From a virus: a DNA stretch of 38,600 bases. Positions 22,342 to 28,237 of the stretch are shown in pieces (the stretch's first letter is position 1; each line of letters opens with the position of its first letter). The position numbers were made by a program, and so were the translations under genes. The notes beneath the pieces were generated by a model that saw nothing but the letters and a program-made list of their open reading frames with translations, made no database searches and was not told where the DNA came from. The stretch is from positions 1 through 38,600 of IMG/VR virus record IMGVR_UViG_3300009157_000009; one strand, given 5' to 3'.

Positions 22342-22613
22342 CGCAGCCGCCCTTCCAGCGCCTCGTTCAGCACCTCGTCCACCGCGCTCTCGACCTCCTC
22401 CGGCAGGTCGGCCAGCGCGCGCTCGGTGCCCGCCTCGTCCTCGCCCAGCGCCCAGGCGATGACGTCGTGAGCCCACCCGCGGTAATACGTGCGCCTGCTC
22501 GCCGCGCGCACGTGGTAGCGGACGCCGTCGTAGCGCACGGCCACGAGCGCAGTGCGCGGGTCGCCCGGGTCGTCGCGCTCGTCGAAGTCGACGCTGATGC
22601 ATTCCGTGCTCAT
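22338..22613 (-). CDS. Hypothetical protein
   Basis: This 91-residue protein is from ATG 22613. The beta-rich N-terminus (CISVDFDERDD...RTALVAVRYDGVRYHVRAASR) is followed by two acidic helices (DVIAWALGEDEAG and LPEEVESAVDEVLNEALEG). It lies directly downstream of the exonuclease and is coupled to it, so a helper role in recombination is possible but unsupported. Confidence 0.55.
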   Translation of the reverse strand: MSTECISVDFDERDDPGDPRTALVAVRYDGVRYHVRAASRRTYYRGWAHDVIAWALGEDEAGTERALADLPEEVESAVDEVLNEALEGRLR

Positions 22614-23461
22614 GCTGCCTCCGAGTCGTCCAGCCAGCTCGGCACGTCAGCCATCACGACCTCGTTCGGCACGAGCGGCCACTCGCCCGTCTCGTAGTGC
22701 TGCGCCAGCGCGTCCAGCTGCTGCACGCACCAGCGCTCGCCCGCGTCGATCAGCGCCTGCGGAATCTCCACCACACGCCAGCGGTGCGGGAAGGCCTTCT
22801 CAGCGCCGAGCAAGAGGTAACGGAAGGCCGACACGTCCACGCCCTCGTATTCGAGCGCCAGGCGCACCATGGCGGCCTGGCGGTTGTAGCCGTACTTGAT
22901 GATGGAGCGCCCGCTGCACAGCTGGCCGAGCTTCGCTGTCGTTTTTAGATCGAGCGCGTACGGCCGCCACTCGCTCGCCGCGCTGCCCTCGAGACTCAGC
23001 CAGTCCGGGCGCGACTGGATGCCCGGGATGTTCCAGCGCCCGCGCACGGCGTCCTCGTGGTAGACGGTCGCCTGCGGCGTGGCGTCGCTCATCAGCGCCT
23101 GCGCAATCGGGCAGCAGTCGAGCGTGCCGATGAGCGCCTCGATGGCGCGCGCGTCCTCACCGTCGACGATGATGCGCCCCATCGCTTCCTGGTCTGCGCG
23201 CCAGGCTTTGCCTTCCTTGGTCACGAACGACATGCCGATAGGCTTCGCCACGTACTTGGACGCGTACTCGTGGGGCCGCTGCAGCGCGTCCTCCATGGCG
23301 CGACCGGCCAGATAGGCGCGTGTGTCGTCCGCAGACCAGAGCTTCTGCTCGTGGGCGATGTAGTAGCCACGTGCGCCGCACTCCGCGAGCGTGCGCAGCT
23401 TGTGGTGGCTGGCGCGCTTGCTTGCGAGGTAAGACTCAATGGGTAGGTCGAGCGAAATCAT
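22610..23461 (-). CDS. PD-(D/E)XK exonuclease, RecE/DUF3799-like
   Basis: This 283-residue protein starts with ATG at 23461, overlapping the ERF gene's stop. The start KRASHHKLRTLAECGARGYY and the GRAMEDAL motif (53-60) are as in RecE or Cas4-like nucleases. The catalytic pattern is RPDW (151-154) followed by DLKTT (D171, K173). A QAAMVRLALE helix follows. This fold resects DNA ends to leave 3' single strands for an annealing protein, and the ERF gene next to it provides that partner. The pair would serve phage recombination, as lambda Exo and Beta do. Confidence 0.8.
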   Translation of the reverse strand: MISLDLPIESYLASKRASHHKLRTLAECGARGYYIAHEQKLWSADDTRAYLAGRAMEDALQRPHEYASKYVAKPIGMSFVTKEGKAWRADQEAMGRIIVDGEDARAIEALIGTLDCCPIAQALMSDATPQATVYHEDAVRGRWNIPGIQSRPDWLSLEGSAASEWRPYALDLKTTAKLGQLCSGRSIIKYGYNRQAAMVRLALEYEGVDVSAFRYLLLGAEKAFPHRWRVVEIPQALIDAGERWCVQQLDALAQHYETGEWPLVPNEVVMADVPSWLDDSEAA

Positions 23462-24213
23462 GCGGCCCTCCCGGCGATCACTTGGCGGGGGTTCAGGTTG
23501 GCGGCCTTGCAGCGCTCGCCGAACGCGTCCCACACCATCTTTTTCTGCTGGTCTGTCGCGCTGCACTGGCTCAGTTCTGCCCTGGCAAACTCATAGAAGC
23601 TGGCGAGCGTCTCGCGGTCGGCCGAGGCCCGGCTCAGGTCGTTCACGAGCCCCTGCACGACCCGCCCCGCCTCATTCGTGTTCTGCGCGCGCTGCTGCCC
23701 GCCGGCGTTGCCAGTCGTGCGCGGCTGCGCCTTCGCAGGCCCGCCGCCGTTCTGTCGGCGGTCGTTCTCGTCGTGCGAGTCGTCCTCGGGGTTCTCCTCG
23801 CTCGTGCCAGCAAGGCGCATCAGGCGCATCAGCAGCGTGCGGTCCGCCGCCGTGGACGCCACGAAGCTCGCCTTGTCGTTCGGCATCGTGGTGACCTGCA
23901 CGACCGCGGTCATGGTCTCGTCGCTGTGGGCGTGCGCCACGGTGATGGTCTGCTCCCAGAGCCAGGCCACGCGCTCGCCCTTGGCGGTCTTCCATAGGAG
24001 CTCCTGCACGAAGCGCAGGCTCGCGGGGATAAGGATGATGCCGCACGCGACCATCACGGTGCGCACGTGCTCGACCACGTCCTCGTGGCCGACGAACCGG
24101 TAGCGCTGCTCCTGGTTCGCGCCAGCCTTGAACACGAGCCCCTTGCAGCGCGACTGCGCATCAGCGAGCGCGCGGCGCAGGTTCGGGGCGTCTAGTACGA
24201 CGGTAGTGCTCAC
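23458..24213 (-). CDS. erf: ERF-family single-strand annealing protein
   Basis: This 251-residue protein starts with GTG at 24213, overlapping the upstream stop (GTGA). The N-terminal domain shows the ERF pattern: YRFVGHEDVVEHVRTVMVACGI (residues 38-59), then a strand-rich part and MPNDKASFVASTAADRTLLMRLMRLAG (residues 109-135). A Gly/Gln/Asn-rich linker (about 140-180) leads to a helical C-terminal part, as in P22 Erf-like proteins. It anneals complementary single strands and should act with the exonuclease encoded just downstream. Confidence 0.85.
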   Translation of the reverse strand: MSTTVVLDAPNLRRALADAQSRCKGLVFKAGANQEQRYRFVGHEDVVEHVRTVMVACGIILIPASLRFVQELLWKTAKGERVAWLWEQTITVAHAHSDETMTAVVQVTTMPNDKASFVASTAADRTLLMRLMRLAGTSEENPEDDSHDENDRRQNGGGPAKAQPRTTGNAGGQQRAQNTNEAGRVVQGLVNDLSRASADRETLASFYEFARAELSQCSATDQQKKMVWDAFGERCKAANLNPRQVIAGRAA

Positions 24214-24485
24214 GCTGCCTTCTCCTCGGCCACGGGCGCCTCCTTCGCGGGCAGCGTGGGCGCCACCTCGGCCAGCAGCGCCAGGTAGGGCGCGAGCTGC
24301 TCAAGCAGCGCCTGCACGTCCTCACGACGAAGGCTGCGGCAGCTGAACCGCACGCGGTTGAGCAGCCCGTCGGACACGCTGCCCAGCTCGATAGCGGCCT
24401 GTAGCGCCGCGTCCTGGGCTGCGCGTGTGTTGTGCTCCTCGACCGCCTCACGCATCTCGTCCTTGATTTGCTCTGCCGTCCTCAT
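24210..24485 (-). CDS. Hypothetical helical protein upstream of erf
   Basis: This 91-residue protein is from ATG 24485 and overlaps the ERF start by 4 bases. It is all-helical: QIKDEMREAVEEHNTRAAQDAALQAA then REDVQALLEQLAPYLALLAEVAP. It is probably co-expressed with the recombination pair. No family was recognised. Confidence 0.6.
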   Translation of the reverse strand: MRTAEQIKDEMREAVEEHNTRAAQDAALQAAIELGSVSDGLLNRVRFSCRSLRREDVQALLEQLAPYLALLAEVAPTLPAKEAPVAEEKAA

Positions 24486-24497
24486 CGCCCTTGCCTC

Positions 24498-24713
24498 CTA
24501 CTTCCAGCCTTCGACGACGTGCACCGGCCCGTCGTAACACTCGACTCGCTCGGCTCCCGCGTGCTCCGCGTCCACGCACGCCGGACACACGCGGTCGCCC
24601 TCGACGCTCTCGAGCACCTCTGCGCGCGTCACGACGCCGCACCAGGCGCACGCGTAGTGCTGGAGCAGCTTCGCGGTCATGTCGCGCGTCTGCTTGCGTG
24701 CTGGGCGGGTCAT
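24498..24713 (-). CDS. Small zinc-ribbon protein
   Basis: This 71-residue protein has C22-AW-C25 and C43-PA-C46 in YACAWCGVVTRAEVLES...DRVCPACVDAEH, a four-Cys ribbon. The start ATG 24713 overlaps the upstream stop. It is separated from the next gene by only 12 bases. It is one of several mini zinc proteins in this genome; its function is unknown. Confidence 0.6.
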   Translation of the reverse strand: MTRPARKQTRDMTAKLLQHYACAWCGVVTRAEVLESVEGDRVCPACVDAEHAGAERVECYDGPVHVVEGWK

Positions 24714-24997
24714 GCCGCCCTCCGCGTCTCGAGCACGTACGCGCGCCCGTCCAGCACCGCAGCCGCCAGCGCGTGCTCAGGCTCGCCGCGCAGCGCGTCT
24801 GCAGCCTCCTGGCCGAGCGCGTCGCCCACCGGCCAGGCGCCCAGCACCTCGATGCGCGCGTCGCCGTGGCGGTCTTCCCAGGCCTGCACGTCGACGTAAG
24901 CGCTCTCGTCGCCGCGCTCGAGCAGCAGGCGGTAGGTATAGTCGTCGCCATCGGGGCCGGCGGCTGAAACAACGTGCCAGTGGGGTACGGCGGACAT
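24710..24997 (-). CDS. First leftward early gene, hypothetical
   Basis: This 95-residue protein is from ATG 24997. It is beta-rich (HWHVVSAAGPDGDDYTYRLLLERGD...AYVDVQAWEDR) with a helical middle and DGRAYVLETRRAA at the end. There is no Shine-Dalgarno; a palindrome and a TATATT box end immediately before the ATG, so the transcript may be leaderless. It heads the leftward run of coupled early genes. No family was recognised. Confidence 0.55.
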   Translation of the reverse strand: MSAVPHWHVVSAAGPDGDDYTYRLLLERGDESAYVDVQAWEDRHGDARIEVLGAWPVGDALGQEAADALRGEPEHALAAAVLDGRAYVLETRRAA

Positions 24998-25028
24998 GAG
25001 TTGAATATATGCAACTCGTATAGTCAAA
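24998..25028 (-). promoter_or_regulatory. Early leftward promoter and operator touching the start codon
   Basis: The palindrome GAGTTG-N8-CAACTC (24998-25017) ends at the base before ATG 24997. On the minus strand TATATT (25010-25005) is a good -10. A TTGCGT about 18 bases farther up could be the -35. Transcription would then start at or next to the A of the ATG. A repressor bound here would block both. Confidence 0.6.
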
Positions 25029-25063
25029 CGCAAGCGGCCGGTGAAATTCGGAGCGCAAAAAAG

Positions 25064-25076
25064 TTGCCTGAGGCAA
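25064..25076. promoter_or_regulatory. Palindrome TTGCC-TGA-GGCAA before the lipoprotein gene
   Basis: This 13-bp perfect dyad lies between the divergent genes starting at 24997 and 25099, 22 bases before the plus-strand ATG. It is a likely operator for the lipoprotein gene. An RNA hairpin is the alternative. Confidence 0.5.
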
Positions 25077-25098
25077 GATTGCCCAGGGGTTCTAGACC

Positions 25099-25551
25099 AT
25101 GAAACACACGACTTTCGCGGTGTTGCTTGCGGTTTCAATCGGCTGTGGCGACGACAACGACGAGCCGGGCATCGTGGGCGACTGGGTCTCGCCTAGCGAC
25201 GGCCCTTACGATTGCGCCTACGGGATGACTTTTGAGTCTGACGGTACGTACGTGGAGGGGACGGTGTGCACGCTCGAAGGCGGAGACCTTGGCGTGGAGG
25301 CCTACTCAGGCACGTACACCACCAGCGGCGACGAGCTCACGCTCACGCAGACGCACGGCACGTGTCCCGAAGCGGAGGCGGGCGCCGAGCGCCTCGCCTA
25401 CGAGCTGGACGGCGACAAGCTCCGGGTGGGGAGCGCAGCGGGCACCGTGGTGCTCGAGCGCGCAGAAGGGGGCGACGTCACCGGACAGGCCACCTACGGG
25501 TGCTACGCGCAGGATGGTTCGTTTACGCCGCGGCCTATCGCCGAGCTTTGA
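25099..25551 (+). CDS. Lipoprotein (beta-barrel-like), isolated moron-type gene
   Basis: This 150-residue protein has a lipoprotein signal (MKHTTFAVLLAVSIGCGDD, Cys16). The mature part is beta-rich with IVGDWVSP, GMTFESDGTYVEGTVC, YSGTYTTSGDELTLT and DKLRVGSAAGTVVLER, the pattern of small lipocalin-like or heat-induced-type secreted lipoproteins common in Myxococcota. It is read opposite to all its neighbours and has its own palindromic upstream site. That fits a moron gene expressed from the prophage. A function in surface exclusion is only a guess. Its 3' end overlaps the gene on the other strand by 49 bases. Confidence 0.7.
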   Translation: MKHTTFAVLLAVSIGCGDDNDEPGIVGDWVSPSDGPYDCAYGMTFESDGTYVEGTVCTLEGGDLGVEAYSGTYTTSGDELTLTQTHGTCPEAEAGAERLAYELDGDKLRVGSAAGTVVLERAEGGDVTGQATYGCYAQDGSFTPRPIAEL

Positions 25552-25829
25552 CGTGGCAGGGCCTTGCATGGGCCGGCGTTGACCCACGGCCTGGGTACGT
25601 AGGTGTAGCCGCGGCGCTCCACCAGGTCGACCACCTCGGCCTCGTCAAACACACCGTGCATGGCGAGCTTGTATCTGCAGGCGACCGTCACCATCGTGTC
25701 AGCGCAGGCTTCCGCGCCAAACTCCAGGACAATCCCGACCTGACGCACGCAACGGGCGTCGGCGACGGGCATTAAGATTAGTTTGGCGTTGTGCACGATG
25801 CGCACCGCCATGGCCCCCCGGTCATCCAT
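25503..25829 (-). CDS. Hypothetical protein next to the repressor
   Basis: This 108-residue protein is from ATG 25829. The sequence looks coding: high GC in third positions and a plausible fold (KLILMPVADARCVRQVGIVLEF, VFDEAEVVDLVERRGYTYVPRPW). Upstream TTGCAA, 17 bases and GTAGTT could be a promoter. It overlaps the lipoprotein gene's last 49 bases. It lies downstream of the CI-like gene and may be expressed in lysogeny. No family was recognised. Confidence 0.5.
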   Translation of the reverse strand: MDDRGAMAVRIVHNAKLILMPVADARCVRQVGIVLEFGAEACADTMVTVACRYKLAMHGVFDEAEVVDLVERRGYTYVPRPWVNAGPCKALPRQSSAIGRGVNEPSCA

Positions 25830-25914
25830 GGGGGCAAACTACCCCAGCGAGAAACAGGATTGCAACAGCCGATACAGCGCCGTGTCGGGTGAAGTCACCA
25901 TCCGGGCAGTGTGG

Positions 25915-26418
25915 TCACCGCTTCGCAGTCCCTGCCTTACGGCGTTTTTTGCTCGGCGGCGGCTCGGGCAGCGGCGGCATGGCGTCCAGCTCGGCGTTGA
26001 GCTGGAGCGCGTCCATGACCTGCTGGTCCGACCAATACCCCATCATCACCAGCGCGAGCATGCGGTACAGCTGGCGCGTCGGGACCTTCCCGCCTGCGAA
26101 CGTCATGCGCTCCAGGGTGCGGATGATGTGATCTTCGGCCGTCCCCGCGACAGGGTCGCGAAGAAACTGCTCAAACTCCTGACGGGCGGCGCGCTCGCGA
26201 TTTGCGGTGTCGTTCTGCTCGTCAAAGTAATCAGGGTCGACGCCCAGGATCTGGGCCACGCGCGCTTGACGTTCGGGGGTGAACGCCGTCTTCCGGCTCA
26301 CGAAGAGCGCGTAGTAACCCTGGTAGCCATGCTTATATCCGAGGGCGCTCCCAAGCTCGGACGCTGTCATGCCCTTTTCCGCCAGCTTGGCGTCGACCTT
26401 TTCCTGAAGCGTTGCCAT
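25915..26418 (-). CDS. CI-like repressor, XRE-type helix-turn-helix
   Basis: This 167-residue protein has an N-terminal HTH (residues 3-65: LQEKVDAKLAEKGMTASELGSALGY ... TPERQARVAQILGVDPDYF), a middle helical region (about 75-145) and a basic tail (PPSKKRRKAGTAKR). There is no S24 protease domain, so induction would not be by RecA-style self-cleavage. It is divergent from the cro-like gene. The start at 26418 is chosen over the ATG at 26457; there is no Shine-Dalgarno, and a palindrome abuts the ATG, allowing self-repression. It is the best candidate for the lysogeny repressor. Confidence 0.8.
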   Translation of the reverse strand: MATLQEKVDAKLAEKGMTASELGSALGYKHGYQGYYALFVSRKTAFTPERQARVAQILGVDPDYFDEQNDTANRERAARQEFEQFLRDPVAGTAEDHIIRTLERMTFAGGKVPTRQLYRMLALVMMGYWSDQQVMDALQLNAELDAMPPLPEPPPSKKRRKAGTAKR

Positions 26419-26436
26419 GTCTTGCGACCGCAAGAC
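26419..26436. promoter_or_regulatory. Operator GTCTTGC-GACC-GCAAGAC at the CI-like start
   Basis: This perfect inverted repeat with 7-base arms begins at the base next to ATG 26418. A shorter related dyad, CTTG-T-CAAG, lies at 26518-26526, near the cro-side promoter. Both are likely binding sites of CI-like or Cro-like protein. A bound protein would stop expression of the CI-like gene at or before translation start. Confidence 0.6.
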
Positions 26437-26512
26437 TGACGCAGGCATAAATAGCATTGCAATATAGCGAATACCCTACCGTACCGCCTGTGGCAATCGG
26501 TTTCCGGCACCT

Positions 26513-26542
26513 TTAGACTTGTCAAGCGAGCCGGATTACTAT
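26513..26542 (+). promoter_or_regulatory. Rightward early promoter (PR-like) for the cro-like gene
   Basis: TTAGAC (26513-26518), 18 bases and TACTAT (26537-26542) make a plausible sigma-70-type promoter. The CTTGTCAAG dyad falls between the boxes. The ATG at 26556 would be 6-8 bases from the transcript start, with no Shine-Dalgarno. Confidence 0.5.
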
Positions 26543-26555
26543 ACCCGTCACCTAT

Positions 26556-26801
26556 ATGCGTTCACCGCGGCGTACACGGACGGCGTTTGGGGTGTGGGTT
26601 CGGGAGCAGCCGCGGGGGGCCCTTACCCGCGCCCACTACGCCACGGGTCTGGCCTACAGCACGGTCTTCGCAGCCCAGTTCAAGCTGATGCGCCGCGACG
26701 TTGCGTACGAGCTTTCGCGCTTCACGCGAGGCGCCGTGCGTGTCGCCGACATTGCGACGCCGCGCCGCGGTGAGGCCCTGGCCCAGAAAGCGGCCTCGTG
26801 A
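26556..26801 (+). CDS. Cro-like HTH repressor
   Basis: This 81-residue protein is divergent from the CI-like gene. Residues 11-67 (FGVWVREQ...HYATGLAYSTVFAAQFKLMRRDVAYELSRFTRGAVRVADIA) match the Cro/YdaS style of HTH, whose final A-x-x-I/L-x-x-x-T-x-G-x-V-x-x-x-x-I part is distinctive. It should compete with the CI-like protein for operators in 26,419-26,555 and favour lytic growth. There is no Shine-Dalgarno, so initiation may be leaderless or nearly so. The stop overlaps a possible GTG, but the following 438 bases look non-coding. Confidence 0.7.
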   Translation: MRSPRRTRTAFGVWVREQPRGALTRAHYATGLAYSTVFAAQFKLMRRDVAYELSRFTRGAVRVADIATPRRGEALAQKAAS

Positions 26802-26864
26802 AGTCCCCCCGCGCAAGCTCACCCGGGCGGCCGTGCTCCCCCGCCTCCCGCCTGGGTGGGCCTG

Positions 26865-26898
26865 CGCTCTCTCTACGGCCTGGCAATTCCGCCAGGCC
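26865..26898 (+). promoter_or_regulatory. nut-like element 1: boxA-like CGCTCTCTCTA plus stem-loop
   Basis: CGCTCTCTCTA (26865-26875) resembles boxA (CGCTCTTTA). It is followed at once by an 8-bp stem GGCCTGGC (26877-26884), loop AATTCC and GCCAGGCC (26891-26898), as a boxB would be. It lies 64 bases after the cro-like gene. Confidence 0.4.
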
Positions 26899-26963
26899 TG
26901 CCCCTGCGCGTGAGGTCAGCCGGGAAGTACGGCCGGCCGGGCTCGTGACAGCGCGCAGGGGTG

Positions 26964-26990
26964 TTCTCTACGGCCGGCATGCTGTCGGCC
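26964..26990 (+). promoter_or_regulatory. nut-like element 2: TTCTCTA plus stem-loop
   Basis: TCTCTACGGCC is repeated from element 1, again followed by an inverted repeat GGCCG...CGGCC (26972-26976 and 26986-26990). The copies are about 95 bases apart. Confidence 0.35.
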
Positions 26991-27089
26991 TGCTCCAGCG
27001 CTCGCGGACGGACACACGCAACACCGTTTGTGCAGCGAGCGCTGGGGCTACTTTCGCGGTGCGGCGGACATGGTGTCAGTCGCACACGA

Positions 27090-27127
27090 ACCCCCTGGCC
27101 CGCGTTTGTAGCGCGCGGGTCGGGGGT
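27090..27127 (+). terminator. Strong hairpin without U-tract (terminator or attenuator candidate)
   Basis: ACCCCC (27090-27095) pairs with GGGGGT (27122-27127), and CCCGCG (27099-27104) with CGCGGG (27114-27119), leaving a loop of about 9 bases. No T-run follows, so it is not a classical terminator. It lies 113 bases before the first replication-region gene. Confidence 0.35.
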
Positions 27128-27239
27128 GCTTGCATGAGCTGAAGTTCGGCGACCGAGGGCGTGGTGCGCAGGGACGTCCTGCGACGAGTCCTCTGAACTC
27201 CGTGAATCACCTCGGGCGCTGTTTTACAGGAGAAACCGC

Positions 27240-27431
27240 GTGATCGTCGTCGCCTACCGCCTGCGCCTGATCGTGCTCGACGGCATCGACGCGCCCGACG
27301 ATGCCCGCCACCAGGGCGGCGACCCCCTGGCCCGGTTCGAGCGAAGGAAGGCCGCCTTGGCCCGCACAGCGCTGTCGGCGGCGGACTACGAGCGCGAGCT
27401 CGGGCGCATCGCGGACGAGGAGGGGGTTTAG
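27240..27431 (+). CDS. Hypothetical protein preceding replication genes
   Basis: This 63-residue protein starts with GTG at 27240 behind ACAGGAG (7-base gap). The sequence is MIVVAYRLRLIVLDGIDAP followed by a charged helix (DPLARFERRKAALARTALSAADYERELGRIADE). Its function is unknown. It leads the rightward replication operon, 2 bases before the next start. Confidence 0.6.
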   Translation: MIVVAYRLRLIVLDGIDAPDDARHQGGDPLARFERRKAALARTALSAADYERELGRIADEEGV

Positions 27432-27433
27432 CG

Positions 27434-28237
27434 ATGTGGGTGCGCACGGACGACAAGGCGCCGCACCACCCGAAGCTCATCCGGGCGGGCGCGGAAGCCG
27501 CCTGGTTCTGGCACTCGGGCCTCTGCTACTCGAACGCGCACCAGCTCGACGGGCGCATCGACAAGGATGTCCTGACCGCGCTCTACACCCCGCTCGCGGC
27601 GAAAGTGGGCAAGCTCGCGGCGAAGCTCGTGAAGGTCGGCCTGTGGCACGACAGGGGCGATCACTACGAGATTCACGACTACAAGGACCATCAGGAAGCC
27701 GCGCTCAAGGAGGTCGTGGAGGCTCGGAAGGAGTACGAGCGCGACCGAAAGCGCGAGCAGCGGCGGGGACAGAAACGGGAAGATGTCCCGGACAATGTCC
27801 CGGACAAGTCCGGGAATGTCCCCGACCCTGTCCCGCCGGCCCCGCGCGCGTCTCCCGTCCCGTCCCGTCCCGATCCGGCCCAAGGGGAGAAGAGCGCCCA
27901 GGGCGAGCCGGCGCTGGGAGCGAGCACGGCGCTGCACCCCTCGAGGCTTCTCCCCGTGCTGCTCGAAGAGCTTGGGAGCGAGGCGTTCGAGCGGGATCTC
28001 AAGCCCGCGCCAAGTGCGCCCCCAGGCCAGCTGCAAGCCGCGGCAGCCCGGGTGCACGAGCTCGTGCAGGCCGGCACGTTCCCCTCGCCCAGGGCGGCCG
28101 CCAGGGCGCTCGTACGGGCCGGGCTCGACCTGGTGCGCGACCACAAGCGGCCCTTCGGCCTGGCCCTCCTGGACGCCACCGTGGCCGGGCCCGCTGCGCC
28201 GATCCGCGATCACATCCAGCCCTGGGATTCCGTATGA
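27434..28237 (+). CDS. Replication initiator / replisome organiser-like protein
   Basis: This 267-residue protein has an N-terminal winged-helix-like domain (residues 1-90: MWVRTDDKAPHHPKLIRAG...AAKLVKVGLWHDRGDHYEIHDYKDHQ), the pattern of phage replisome organisers (lambda O or DnaD-type N-domains). A charged helix (92-115) and a low-complexity VPD repeat stretch (118-134) follow. The C-terminal half is helical with HELVQAGTFPSPRAAARALVRAGLDLVR. It lies directly before the DnaB-type helicase, and its stop overlaps that start. It should bind the origin and load the helicase. The VPD repeats are encoded by iteron-like DNA. Confidence 0.7.
   Translation: MWVRTDDKAPHHPKLIRAGAEAAWFWHSGLCYSNAHQLDGRIDKDVLTALYTPLAAKVGKLAAKLVKVGLWHDRGDHYEIHDYKDHQEAALKEVVEARKEYERDRKREQRRGQKREDVPDNVPDKSGNVPDPVPPAPRASPVPSRPDPAQGEKSAQGEPALGASTALHPSRLLPVLLEELGSEAFERDLKPAPSAPPGQLQAAAARVHELVQAGTFPSPRAAARALVRAGLDLVRDHKRPFGLALLDATVAGPAAPIRDHIQPWDSV
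27783..27835 (+). repeat. Iteron-like repeats ATGTCCCGGACA, candidate replication origin
   Basis: Two exact tandem 12-mers, ATGTCCCGGACA (27783-27794 and 27795-27806), are followed by an inverted half (AGTCCGGGA, 27807-27815), a near copy ATGTCCCCGACC (27816-27827) and CTGTCCCGCC. They lie inside the initiator gene, as the lambda origin lies inside gene O. A Pro-rich linker coding bias is the other explanation. Confidence 0.45.

Larger units (their letters stand above)
26802..27239 (+). ncRNA. Structured leader between cro and replication genes
   Basis: No convincing gene lies in these 438 bases; the open frames are Arg/Ser/Pro-rich and have mixed third positions. The stretch holds two related boxA-plus-hairpin elements (26865-26898 and 26964-26990) and a strong hairpin at 27090-27127. 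It ends in ACAGGAG (27226-27232) before GTG 27240. It sits where lambda has nutR and tR1, so a role in antitermination or attenuation of the rightward operon is plausible. Confidence 0.4.

Noticed and set aside
26798-27142. A 114-codon plus-strand frame whose GTG overlaps the cro-like stop
   Set aside because: Its product is Arg/Ser/Pro-rich without a plausible fold, the third positions are mixed, and it runs through the hairpins of the leader. I treat the stretch as non-coding, though a short coupled product cannot be fully excluded.
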